Assembly (NCBI GenBank): GCA_029851415.1
Contig: CM056743.1
Location: forward strand, 92,602,501-92,666,500
Source: Eretmocerus hayati
Lineage: Eukaryota > Arthropoda > Insecta > Hymenoptera > Aphelinidae
Reading direction: 5' to 3'
DNA length: 64,000 nt
Shown: positions 55,424-64,000 of the stretch, in pieces
Layout: each line of letters opens with the position of its first letter
Position numbering within the stretch: the stretch's first letter is position 1
Made by a program: the position numbers and the translations under genes
The notes under the pieces: generated by a model
The model's input: only the letters and a program-made list of their open reading frames with translations
Told to the model about the DNA's origin: nothing
Database searches by the model: none

Positions 55424-57258
55424 AGAAGCAATGGATGAAATTATGGTGGCTCCAGAGGAGGGTTCCAAATTCAAGCCAACCAATTTTGATGGAGTAGTCT
55501 TTGCTATAGAACATTTCTCCTCACAGGCTCGCGGGGCAGAGGGAATTCCCCAAAGTGTGATCGCGAAGGCTCTCCCGGCGTTAGGTGACCTTATTGTACA
55601 TATTTTCAACTCCTCTTTCGCTCACAGCATTTTTCCTGAGGCTTGGAAGAAGGCACAGCTGAAAGAAAGAAAAATTATTAGATCGCTTCCAGGCTGGATT
55701 CAGGCAGCACCACAGTACCCAGACAGCTTTGCTGAAATTGACAAATGACATTAGACTAGGCATCAATAGGAAAAAGATCACCCTATTACTGATTTTTGAC
55801 TTCAGCAAAGCCTTTGACACAATATCACCAACGGAACTTCTGAGTAAACTCCGACAACTGGGTTTCTCACGATCGGCAGTCCTGTGGATCGAATCATGTT
55901 TACAAGGTTGCACCCAACTAGTCACCTCTAAAAATGGGGAATCTGATTGGCTTGCAACCAATCTGGGTGTTCCGCAAGGCTCCGTTCTTGGACCCTTACT
56001 CTTTAGTTTGTACGTCAATGACTTGCCCGGGTTACTGAACGGAAAGTCGGTAGATCATCTCTTTTACGCTGATGACCTCCAAATTTATCTCCAGGTAGAG
56101 AAAAATAAGATCAGAAAGGGGATCGCTCGATTAGGAGACGTAGGGCGACTGGTTGCTGATTGGGCTGCGGGCTGCGGCCTGCGTCTCAACGCTGGTGAGA
56201 CCAAAGCAATATTTTTCTCTTCTGAGAGGAATATCAAAGATCTGAAAAGTATGGACTCGCCAGGGGTTGAGATACAGGAGGGAGTTTTCGTCCCTTTCAG
56301 TGATACAGTCGTGAGTCTTGGTGTTGTTTTAGATAGCAAATTTTCGTGGAAACCGCAAATTAATCAAGTGACAAAGATAGTCAACAGGGCCCTATACAGT
56401 TTGTGGTTTTTTGGGGCATGCATCACCAGGACTCTTCGTACACACTTCGACTAGTCGAGGCGTGAGTCCAGCCTCATCTGGACTACTGCACGGTCACATA
56501 TCTTGACGCAGCGGACGAACAGCGGCAACGGATACAGCGACTGAGCAATTAATTTGTGAGATACATTTTTGATCTTAGGACAGACGAGCACATCACTCCG
56601 TTTAGGGACAGCTTGGATTGGTTGCGTACTGATTTGCGGCGAATATACTTCGCAGGCATTATCATGTATAAGGTCATGCACATGAGGGAACCTGGTTATC
56701 TGTCTGCAATTTTCACCAGGCACCAATCCGAGCTCCCTGGGCGTGGAAATGCACAAGAGCAGGAACTCAAAGTACCCAGAATGAGACTCGAGTACGGATG
56801 ACGATCTTTCCAAGCCCAAGGTGCTCATCTCTGGAACATTCTCCCTTTGGGTTTTCGGCAGATCGCAAAAATTTCGATTTTTAAGGATGCTTTGAAAGAA
56901 TTCCTGCGTTCACAGCCTCCCCAGAGAATTTATGTGGACAAGAAGCATCACTTCAATCTTTGAAGGTCATTGGGCTCTTCTCTTCTTATATGGACTGTGA
57001 TCATACTCACAACCTGTTACATGACTGATTAGAAGATAACTGCGATATTTGATTGAGCCTTTGTCCTATTCATTAAATGTTTCTTAGGCAGACTTTGTTG
57101 CTGCAATCTTGACTAGTTACAACTTGTGATAACCTACTGTCCTTGACCAAACGATTTATTTATATTGATTGATAATTTTTATTCATACGACATATGTATC
57201 CCACATGTGATATTTTATTCTTGCCTCCGCGCGAATAAAGGACGTCTATATGTCTATC
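55424..57258 (+). mobile_element. CR1-like LINE family 1, copy E (5'-truncated)
   Basis: Starts inside the linker before the RT. The 3' UTR matches A, B and C (cttgaccaaa, gaataaaggacgtc) with a decayed ATCT tail near 57240-57260. It groups with copy C by coding substitutions. Confidence 0.85.
55431..56961 (+). pseudogene. LINE ORF2: RT and C-terminus (copy E)
   Basis: The linker with EGIPQSVIAKALPALGDLIV is followed by an internal deletion near 55663 of about 140 bases (between KKAQL and EKLLD-type sequence) that removes the first RT motifs. Then FDFSKAFDTISPTELL, GVPQGSVLGPLLFSLY and FYADDLQIYL in frame 55729-56454, a shift near 56450, and the C-terminal part 56556-56801 (MREPGYLSAIF) with more breaks to 56961. 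Inactive. Confidence 0.85.
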
Positions 57259-57261
57259 TTT

Positions 57262-58695
57262 CTCTCTTCTCCTCCAGGTCGTTGTAGGGGGAATACGCTG
57301 GGACGTAGCTATATAGAGGTTCCGGACAGACTTTCACGGCTGGCCAATACCTCTCAAAGCTTCCGAGCTGAAATCCGCATAGATGCGACCATCCGTACCG
57401 GTTAAACTCTCTCTCCCCCCTCGGTTGGCGCTGGCCATTGGACAAGAGAGAGATCTACCAGCTCCCCAATCCGGCACCAGAACTACATTTTCATCACTCC
57501 AGGACCGGCAGCGTCTCGCGATCAGGCTCGAGCGTCTCTCTTCTCACGACTCGCAGGTGTTGTTTCTCTTTCTCCGATCTTCTTCCTACTCTACAGTCTT
57601 TTTTCTTCTCTCTTCTGTCTCCTTCCTTCCCTCCTCAGTCCATGATATTCCTCCTGGACCCATTTGGACCTCTCCTGTTTGAATCGGCAGACTCACTGTA
57701 ATTCGCTTGCTTCGAGGCGCCTCTGTCCCCTCTCTTCCTCCTCCTTACGGGTCGTCACCAGTTTGATGTATCTGGTGACTCTCTCCCATATCTCCTAGTT
57801 GCGGAGCAAGTATAGAGAAGATTCTCAGGAGTTAATTGAGCACCCAGCCATCCATCCACTCCAGCGCGCTCTCTTCGGGTGTCGTTGCACGTGAACAGGC
57901 CCATACAGCGTCATCCCAGTTGTCCCCGCATGATTGACATGCTGGAAATGTCCTCTTCTTGAACCGGATCAGGTAGGCACCGAAGCAACCGTGGTCACTC
58001 AGTGCTTGCGTTGTCCAGTAATTTCTCTCCCCGTGATGATTTGAACGACAGCGGTCCCCCAGAGATCGGCTGTGGATTGGGACAATTCGTGCTTCCGAGG
58101 TGGTTCGGAGATAATCAGAACACCGACCCCCTCCTCTTGGCAACAGCGTGTAGGAGATCATTTTTGTCACCGCTCTTCCAAAGGTTGGCTTGTATAAAAT
58201 AAGCCGTTTCGACCTCTCCTCCATTTATATGTGCTCTTCGTTTTCTGGTAGGCGATGCAGTTGCTCGACCCAGATCTGTGATTAGATTTGGATCCAAACT
58301 CTGCGTAGCTCAGGCACTTCGCCTCCCCTTTGCAGGTTGCGGCGAGGTTTCCTGGTTCGCCGCACTGAAAGCAGGGTCTTGGTCTTCACTCCTCCGTATT
58401 CTCGCTCGTCTTCTCGTGGCCGTACTTAAGACAGTTGTAGCATCTCGGGATGCCACTCTCTTCGCGGATTCTCATCCTGCCCCAACCCTACCTTGGGCTC
58501 CTTCCAATCTAGCAGGTGGTGTGCCAGTCTCATTGAGATTGAGACAACCGCGGTTTGGGTGCCCTAGTAGCCATTCCGGAGAGACTTGACTATGATAGTC
58601 CTTCTTTCGCTCTCTTGTAGGGCCTTAGCCAGGTCCTCAGGTGTTTGGTCCATACCTACGCCGTAGTCGACTCCGAGCACCTCAAGAGTGAAAGT
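57262..58695 (-). pseudogene. second R1-like LINE copy with large internal deletion
   Basis: Minus strand: ORF1 knuckle region (58200-58695, with CFQCGEPGNLAATC and SGSSNC), the start of the ORF2 endonuclease (AYFIQANLWKSGDKNDLLHA, about 58223-58040), then directly the ORF2 C-terminus (WTTQALSDHGCFGAY, CQSCGDNWDD, about 58030-57830) and 3' UTR-like sequence homologous to 47930-48130. The whole RT domain is missing. At the junction both parental sequences carry CGTG, so a 4-bp microhomology deletion is likely. It is more diverged than the copy at 47.6-52.1 kb. Confidence 0.8.
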
Positions 58696-58699
58696 GTGC

Positions 58700-60180
58700 A
58701 ACGTCTGCAATTTTCAGATAATTTTAAAAGTTTAAGAATAAGAATTTTCAGTCAGCCACTTGTGCGGATGACCATCAGACCAGTCGTGTAAGTAGAATCG
58801 AATACGTTGGTGTCGGTAATACTAATACTAACCCATATATGCTTGCAATTTTGTGTATTAACTTCTCACGCATCTATATGCACATTAGATAAATTCCATC
58901 GCATCGCTCGTCATAACATATATATAAGGCCGATATAGATCCATACCCTTTCCAATCGATTCCTCATCGATTCCCTTATACTATAATTCGACCAATCGAT
59001 CCCGATATTCGGAAAGATATTTGCATGTACTTGTAATTACGCGTGTCTATGTCGACGCAGGGTCCAAGCCGCCGAAAAGTGTCTCGAAGTGGGGCCCTGG
59101 CCGCCCGAGGGTATATGAATCGCTGCGCGAGCAAAGCTCGCTCTCTTGTTCCTGAAGAGCCAAAGTGGCAATACTTCCGAAAATCTATATACCCACGAAC
59201 GAGCAGGTCTCCCCGAGATACAAGTAAGTCATCGCCCGGATGCGATATTATATTAGAATATAAAGAATCCCACCATGAGGTATCCTCGAGATGTATTTGG
59301 AATGGGATTAGGCAACAATCGCGGCCCCGGTATGAATAAACCTGCATAGACAGAGACGAAATACTTGGGCATTGTATTAGCTCGCGGTGGCTCATAAAAC
59401 ATAAAATCCAGGCACACTGCCAAGCGTGAGTCGGCCGTCTTTTTACCCAGGATGGGGAATTGACTCACGACCGACCCGCATCACCCAGTGCTTATGGATC
59501 GTAGAGGTTTTCACAAGTAGGAAATTTTATCGTGTCCGCGCTAGAAAATCAACCTTTCACAATTCAACTTTGTGCGATGAGCCAAAAATCACGCGTATTC
59601 GAGTCTTTGCGGTGGTCCGAACACCGTCATATAATAATTTACTAGCGATATTGCCTTGCTCGCTAACGCTCGCTCGGCATCACTTTATTTGGGAAACTCG
59701 ATAGTTTTGCGATTTCTAAAGGTATTTTAAAATTTTTAGAAAGTTGTTGAGGTAGGTTTTTTTAATAGGATTCTTCACTACTAAGACTATTGATTAATAA
59801 AAAACTTCTGAAGCTTTTAAAAATTAACTTTCCCATACAGGTTCACGCACGCAAGCACAAAAAAACTCTCCAATGTTCGATATGACTGTTGTTACTACAT
59901 TTTCCAGAAGACTACTTTTGGAAAATGTAGAAACATACTTTTGAATTGATACTTACTTTTGAACTCATCGAAGAAGTTTCTATATATTATAAGAAACCTT
60001 TCAACTATACGTGACTGATGAGGATCTGTAATAAAAAAACTCGAAAGAAAAAATTTTTTCGCTCTAGACTCAATTTCTAGACGCACACAGCTGATAAGGA
60101 CTTCCATCTCAATACAAATACTTGTCTACATATGTGACATTCTCAATGGCCCGCTCTGAATTGTCGTAAAATTATCTCAA
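58700..60180. other. 1.5 kb without a recognised gene
   Basis: A GC-richer patch at 59040-59160 contains gcgcgagcaaagctcgc, a small hairpin. The minus frame 58976-59395 (139 codons) has no known motif. An 11-bp inverted repeat (ctacattttcc) lies at 59895-59930. Confidence 0.35.
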
Positions 60181-60202
60181 AAAAAGACCATAAAATGAAA
60201 TT

Positions 60203-60375
60203 CTAACGGAATGAGGATAAAAGATAATAAAGAAAATGATGAGATGACTCAAAGATAACGGCAAGATAACTAAAAGATGAAAAGATAACCGAAAGATGAC
60301 GTTGAGATAAAAAGATAATCAAAAGATAACTACCAGATAATCTTAGATGATAATATAGACGAAGATACAATAGAT
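60203..60375. repeat. minisatellite of AAAGATAAY / GATAA units
   Basis: Irregular repeats of aaagataa, agatgaaaagataac and agataatc. The end (ttcagatacacgcgacat) resembles the end of the array at 62.97-63.13 kb (cttagacactcgcgacac). Confidence 0.8.
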
Positions 60376-60431
60376 ATTCAGATACACGCGACATCGATCT
60401 TGAAAGTCGTTAGAGGGAGCTGATAAAAGTA

Positions 60432-60464
60432 TATATAAAACTGAAGCGGCGAGTAGGGCCAGTC
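60432..60464 (+). promoter_or_regulatory. TATA box and initiator-like site
   Basis: TATATAAAA at 60432-60440, followed 28 bases from its first base by ccagtc (60459-60464), near the insect initiator TCAGT. The spacing is right for an RNA polymerase II core promoter. It lies directly after the minisatellite. Confidence 0.5.
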
Positions 60465-61109
60465 TGTCTTAACCCATCGTGGAGTGAAGTCAATGCCGCT
60501 CCTGATGATCAAGGAGTCACTTCGGAAGCCAACCTCCAGGAGATACGGGATCAATCGAAGTCTATCACAGGGGACTTCACAGGTGAGTAATTTCATCTAA
60601 ACAATTGAATACACAAACATTTAAACATATAACTTCAATAATTATATAATGTTTCATTCAAGTTGTAGCATCCAACAGTATGGAGCAATCTCAACTCCAG
60701 TCTCAACTTATCATCATTCGGAAATTCCCGGAGCATCATAGGAGGCTGCAATGGTGAGTCTTTATTGATCACTCAATCAATAATTAATTGATCAATTAAT
60801 ATTAATCAATATGCATAAAATGTTCGATACGCTCACTCATATGAATCCACAGTTACACACACACACACACAAACACGAACTCACTCACATACATTCACGC
60901 TCATCCACTCACATATAAATATACCTACCACACAATTCACTAACACATAAACAAATTCAGTTGGTCTATGAACAATAATATAACTTTCATTTTATTTATT
61001 TTCAGCCAATAGATCCGTCCAACATCCGATTGCAGCTGATCATTCAGATGTTGAAGAAAAATGACGTTGCCACTGGAACAGTCAAGGGTCATATTCAAAG
61101 GCTGCACTG
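60460..61109 (+). CDS. candidate spliced gene, three exon-like blocks; product unknown
   Basis: Exon 1 runs to 60582 and contains ATG at 60493 with 30 open codons (MPLLMIKESLRKPTSRR...) up to a CAG|GTGAGT donor. Exon 2 is 60669-60754 (acceptor gttgtag, donor TG|GTGAGT), exon 3 is 61006-61109 (acceptor ttttcag, donor TG|GTAAGT). Exon 1 joins exon 2 in frame (HPTVWSNLNSS...HHRRLQ). The join to exon 3 gives a stop after two codons, although exon 3 alone is open in another frame (PIDPSNIRLQLIIQML...QRLHW). Exons 2 and 3 end alike (RRLQW, QRLHW). So either the peptide is about 60 residues, one splice site is misplaced, or the RNA is non-coding. I do not recognise the product. Confidence 0.35.
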
Positions 61110-61326
61110 GTAAGTAATAGAATGATCTTTTGAATGATCAATGATTATTAATATAATCTATAATTTTATCAACTGATAGGTCTATGATAAATCTTTCAAC
61201 ACACACACACACACTCACTCACCCACCCACCCATACACGCACATACACAATTAATTTCAACATTCAATACCTATACACAACACCTCCCTCATAATTCTAT
61301 TGACACACACACACACACACACACAC
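60851..61326. repeat. (AC)n microsatellites in the introns
   Basis: AC runs at about 60851-60870, 61199-61215 and 61301-61326, with looser CA-rich sequence between. Confidence 0.85.
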
Positions 61327-62253
61327 CCATATATACACATATACACACAAATGTCTTCAATTGTTTTATAGTAGAAAAATAATATGCTTTAATTTTATTG
61401 AATAATCCAATAAAATTCGACAGAGACGGGACTTTTGCCCGTCTCTCCTCTCTTGTCTCCATTCATTTCATAGGTTTAGTTAGAATCAACTTTCGAATAA
61501 TTTTAAGTCACTTGAAAAGGACTATAAAATGATTTTTGCTAAGGTTTGACAAAATTCAATTCATTTATATTCAAATTTCGACCATTTTAATTGATTGCAA
61601 AATTACACTTAATTTAGAATCAAGACCATGACAATAGGACAGAATTTTCAATAATGATAATCTTGCGTCACAGTAGAACTTTTCCTAATAATCAATCGAC
61701 TTGACATCCACATACGAAGAATCCAGTACTTGACTATCGCCTGCGGTAGGGTGCCTCACAAAAGTGCTGAGGTAATGTCAAGGACTCGGTGTTTTTATTA
61801 GCTGACTGACGGATCCCATCAAAGAATTTCCCCCCAATTGAATCCCTACATATCTGAGTCATTCTACACAGAACCCTTGAAGTGTTGTTAGTAAATGACT
61901 CATCCATAGATTTGTACATTCTCTTGGAATCGTGAAATTCTGGGCTACGAACGCACATACTCTGACTGCATTATCCATCATGCAATAATTGAACAAAATA
62001 GAGAAAAGATTCTCCTGATAATAACTTTTAGAAGATTTCGCAATCAATTGAAATCGTCATCAGAGATCAAAGTTTTCCTTTTTTTTCAATACTCTCACCA
62101 AAATAGAATAAGAGATAATGATAAACTTTTTAATAACTATTGTTGCAAAATGGATTTTACACTGAAGAACACTAACAGTCTCTCATACAACACCATTGAT
62201 GATTCAAAACGAACCAAAAAGCACATCAATCATAATTAAAATACTTCAATTCA
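61327..62253. other. no firm gene; small hairpin
   Basis: AT-rich. AGAGACGGG (61422-61430) and its exact reverse complement (61438-61446) form a 9-bp hairpin with loop acttttg. Minus frames 61734-61958 and 61859-62047 overlap and carry no known motif. Confidence 0.4.
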
Positions 62254-62340
62254 CACTGATGAGAACGTTGCGGTGACCCGCCTAGGCCATGGCTCAAGAG
62301 TGATTAACTCCGCTGAGAGCGACCGAAGCGAAAAATCCAA
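62254..62340 (+). ncRNA. structured GC-rich unit A (possible small RNA)
   Basis: An 87-nt block starting CACTGATGA, in AT-rich DNA. Three short perfect hairpins follow one another: GCGG-tgac-CCGC, GAGT-gatta-ACTC and CGCT-gag-AGCG. It has TGATGA near the start and CTGA near the end (C and D box-like) and also TGGCTCAAGAG / GACCGAAGC (A and B box-like, one mismatch in B). No class is certain. The orientation is that of the boxes. Confidence 0.35.
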
Positions 62341-62429
62341 TACAAACTCATCAACACCACACTCATCACATATATAGGCTTTAATGCAATCAACTAATCA
62401 CACATAGCACTATTGAAACACCCACTTTA

Positions 62430-62516
62430 CACTGATGATAACGTTGCGGTATCTCGCCTAGGCCATGGCTCAAGAGTTATTAACTCCGCTGAGAGCGACC
62501 GAAGCGAAAAATCCAA
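62430..62516 (+). ncRNA. structured GC-rich unit B, 94% identical to unit A
   Basis: The same 87 nt with five substitutions, 176 bases downstream. The first hairpin keeps pairing through a C-to-T change (G-C to G-T), two changes fall in its loop, one falls in the second hairpin's loop, and the third hairpin is unchanged. Confidence 0.35.
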
Positions 62517-62964
62517 AACTAATCCATCAACACTTCACACACAACATGATAAGACTCTCAAATCAATATAACAAAAAATCTAACAATTTCCATAATGCAA
62601 CAGAAGAAATTTATTCATTCAAATTCATTAATAAAATCTTTCCAAGTAATTATCAAATCTTCTAAGGAGTACCCAATGCATAGTTGAAAAGATATTCAAT
62701 AACCAACTTTTTTCATGGTAAATCACTCAAGTGTTCCAGAAAATCATGTAAATTAAACAACGATTGAGTAATACCATCTCTAAAAAATTACATAGTACAT
62801 AAAAAATCAATCACTTCAATATTGAATTGGAGTGATTAATTTTTGTATTAAACAATTGTATTGAACACCAAAGAAATGAAAATGTATCAAAAAATCACTC
62901 GAAAAAGGAAAAACAACCGGAAAAGCAAAGTAGAGATAAATAAAAAACGACTAAATAACTTGAA

Positions 62965-63131
62965 AATAATCATGAGATAACCGAAAGATGAAAAGATAAT
63001 CAAAAGATAACAATAAGATAAAAAGATAATCAAAAGATAACTTTAAGATGATCATAGATGATCTTATATGATCTTAGATGATCTCAGATGATCTTAGATG
63101 ATCTCAGATGATCTTAGATGATCTTAGATAG
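62965..63131. repeat. minisatellite, AAAGATAA units then 10-bp AGATGATCTY units
   Basis: The first half repeats aaaagataatc like the array at 60.2 kb. From about 63050 it becomes a clean 10-bp repeat AGATGATCTT/AGATGATCTC, about eight units to 63131. Confidence 0.85.
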
Positions 63132-64000
63132 TAAGCACTTAGACACTCGCGACACATAAGGGCTATTGTCGCTCTCAAAATACCAACTCATATTTTTTTC
63201 CGTCAAGTTGGCAACCCTGCTTACGATTTTACGTTGGCAGCCCTGCTCGGGGGGATCCGGACGGACGGGATTTTGCCCGCGGCTTAATTATTGTGAAAAA
63301 TTACACACAAAATCAATAGGAAATTGGGTAGGAAACAGATCACACTCATTATATGTTACAGATAGACGAGGCAGTTAGTATGCCAATATCACATATAAAA
63401 TCGTATGAAATCATGAAAATACCAATATATGGACAAATTTCAATATTTCTATGTACACGGTTGAGACTGTGGTTTGAAATATAGTTACAATCAATAAATG
63501 AGTAATTTAATCGAACGACAATCTTTTCATGAGAGATCACCCTGATAATTTTCTTCCCCAATATTATTTTAAATATTTTCAGGTCCTCCCGTTCAGGATC
63601 AAAAATTTTGCCTAAAGTGCCACTTAGATATATATGATATCGATCAGGAAGTAGTATTAGATCAATAGATTTCAATTATATATTCAAGATATCACGAGAT
63701 CCTGCATGCTTGTTTTAAAGATAGAATTTTCGTAAAATTAACGTTCGATTAGGTACACGCATGGGTAAGCCGATTTTTCTGGGCTATATTATCGTTTGGG
63801 CATATAATATAATCCAATATCTTTAATTTGAACCCACATACATATAGCCATAGCAAAAATTGCCTGTGTACCAGCGTGCGCATCGATTGAAATGTAGAAA
63901 TACGAAATTTCGATATAATTCACTTATGAGTTTATCTTGCATATATAAAACGATATATTCGTGCTTAAAATAATATTCTTCGAGCAACATGAGGCCATAG
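63132..64000. other. no gene seen to the end of the window
   Basis: gttggcaRccctgct occurs twice (63207-63221, 63233-63247). cggattttgcccg-type hairpin near 63262-63282 resembles that at 61422-61446. The minus frame 63349-63675 (108 codons) has no known motif. Confidence 0.35.

Noticed and set aside
60015..60050. CTGATGAG...GAAAG on the plus strand as a hammerhead
   Set aside because: No helix II pairing and GAAAG instead of GAAAC.
62965..63131. CRISPR array
   Set aside because: 10-bp repeats without unique spacers in a eukaryotic context; a minisatellite.

Overview
This is eukaryotic, repeat-dense DNA, most likely from an insect genome. I see no bacterial operons and no organellar or ribosomal genes. 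The evidence for an arthropod is the repeat content: non-LTR retrotransposons of the R1 and CR1/Jockey-superfamily types, a Penelope-like element with a GIY-YIG domain, a tRNA-derived SINE and many foldback DNA transposons with long inverted termini. No species call is possible. A parasitoid-wasp type genome would fit but is not shown. There is no confident conserved host gene. The window reads as a graveyard of nested transposons, possibly heterochromatin or an intergenic TE cluster.

Layout: 0-12.4 kb holds small foldback elements, a tRNA-derived SINE (481-749), a TA-flanked foldback element (1070-1950), a hAT-like MITE (4514-4785) and a 4-kb autonomous-type DNA transposon (6848-10831). Its broken transposase resembles the RAG1/Transib/Chapaev group. 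12.7-17.5 kb holds two copies (A, B) of a CR1-like LINE ('family 1'); A is split by a TTA-flanked MITE. 17.5-29.5 kb is one minus-strand 'family 2' LINE split by two later insertions: a foldback element with 4-bp target duplication ACAA (19349-22482), and an inverted, dimer-like Penelope element with a 13-bp target duplication and hammerhead-like motifs at both ends (23944-28608). 30.3-32.7 kb is another degraded DNA transposon. 33.2-39.5 kb holds family 1 copy C, family 2 copy 2 and a small insertion with a 13-bp duplication. 42.0-45.6 kb is a three-level nest of foldbacks around a (GGAAT)n hairpin core.

47.6-52.2 kb is a nearly intact R1-clade LINE lying between two (TC)n tracts. It has a Gag-like ORF1 with CCHC knuckles and a ~1010-codon ORF2 broken by one stop codon and one MITE. 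52.2-57.3 kb holds family 1 copies D and E. 57.3-58.7 kb is a second R1-like copy with a large internal deletion.

The last 5 kb differs in character. It is AT-rich, with two related minisatellites (60.2 and 63.0 kb), a TATA box followed by three exon-like blocks with good splice sites (60432-61109), and a pair of 94%-identical 87-nt GC-rich blocks with conserved short hairpins (62254-62340, 62430-62516). This is the best candidate for a non-transposon transcription unit and for something undescribed. The order of insertions can be read from the nesting, and several insertions have an intact reference site elsewhere in the window.
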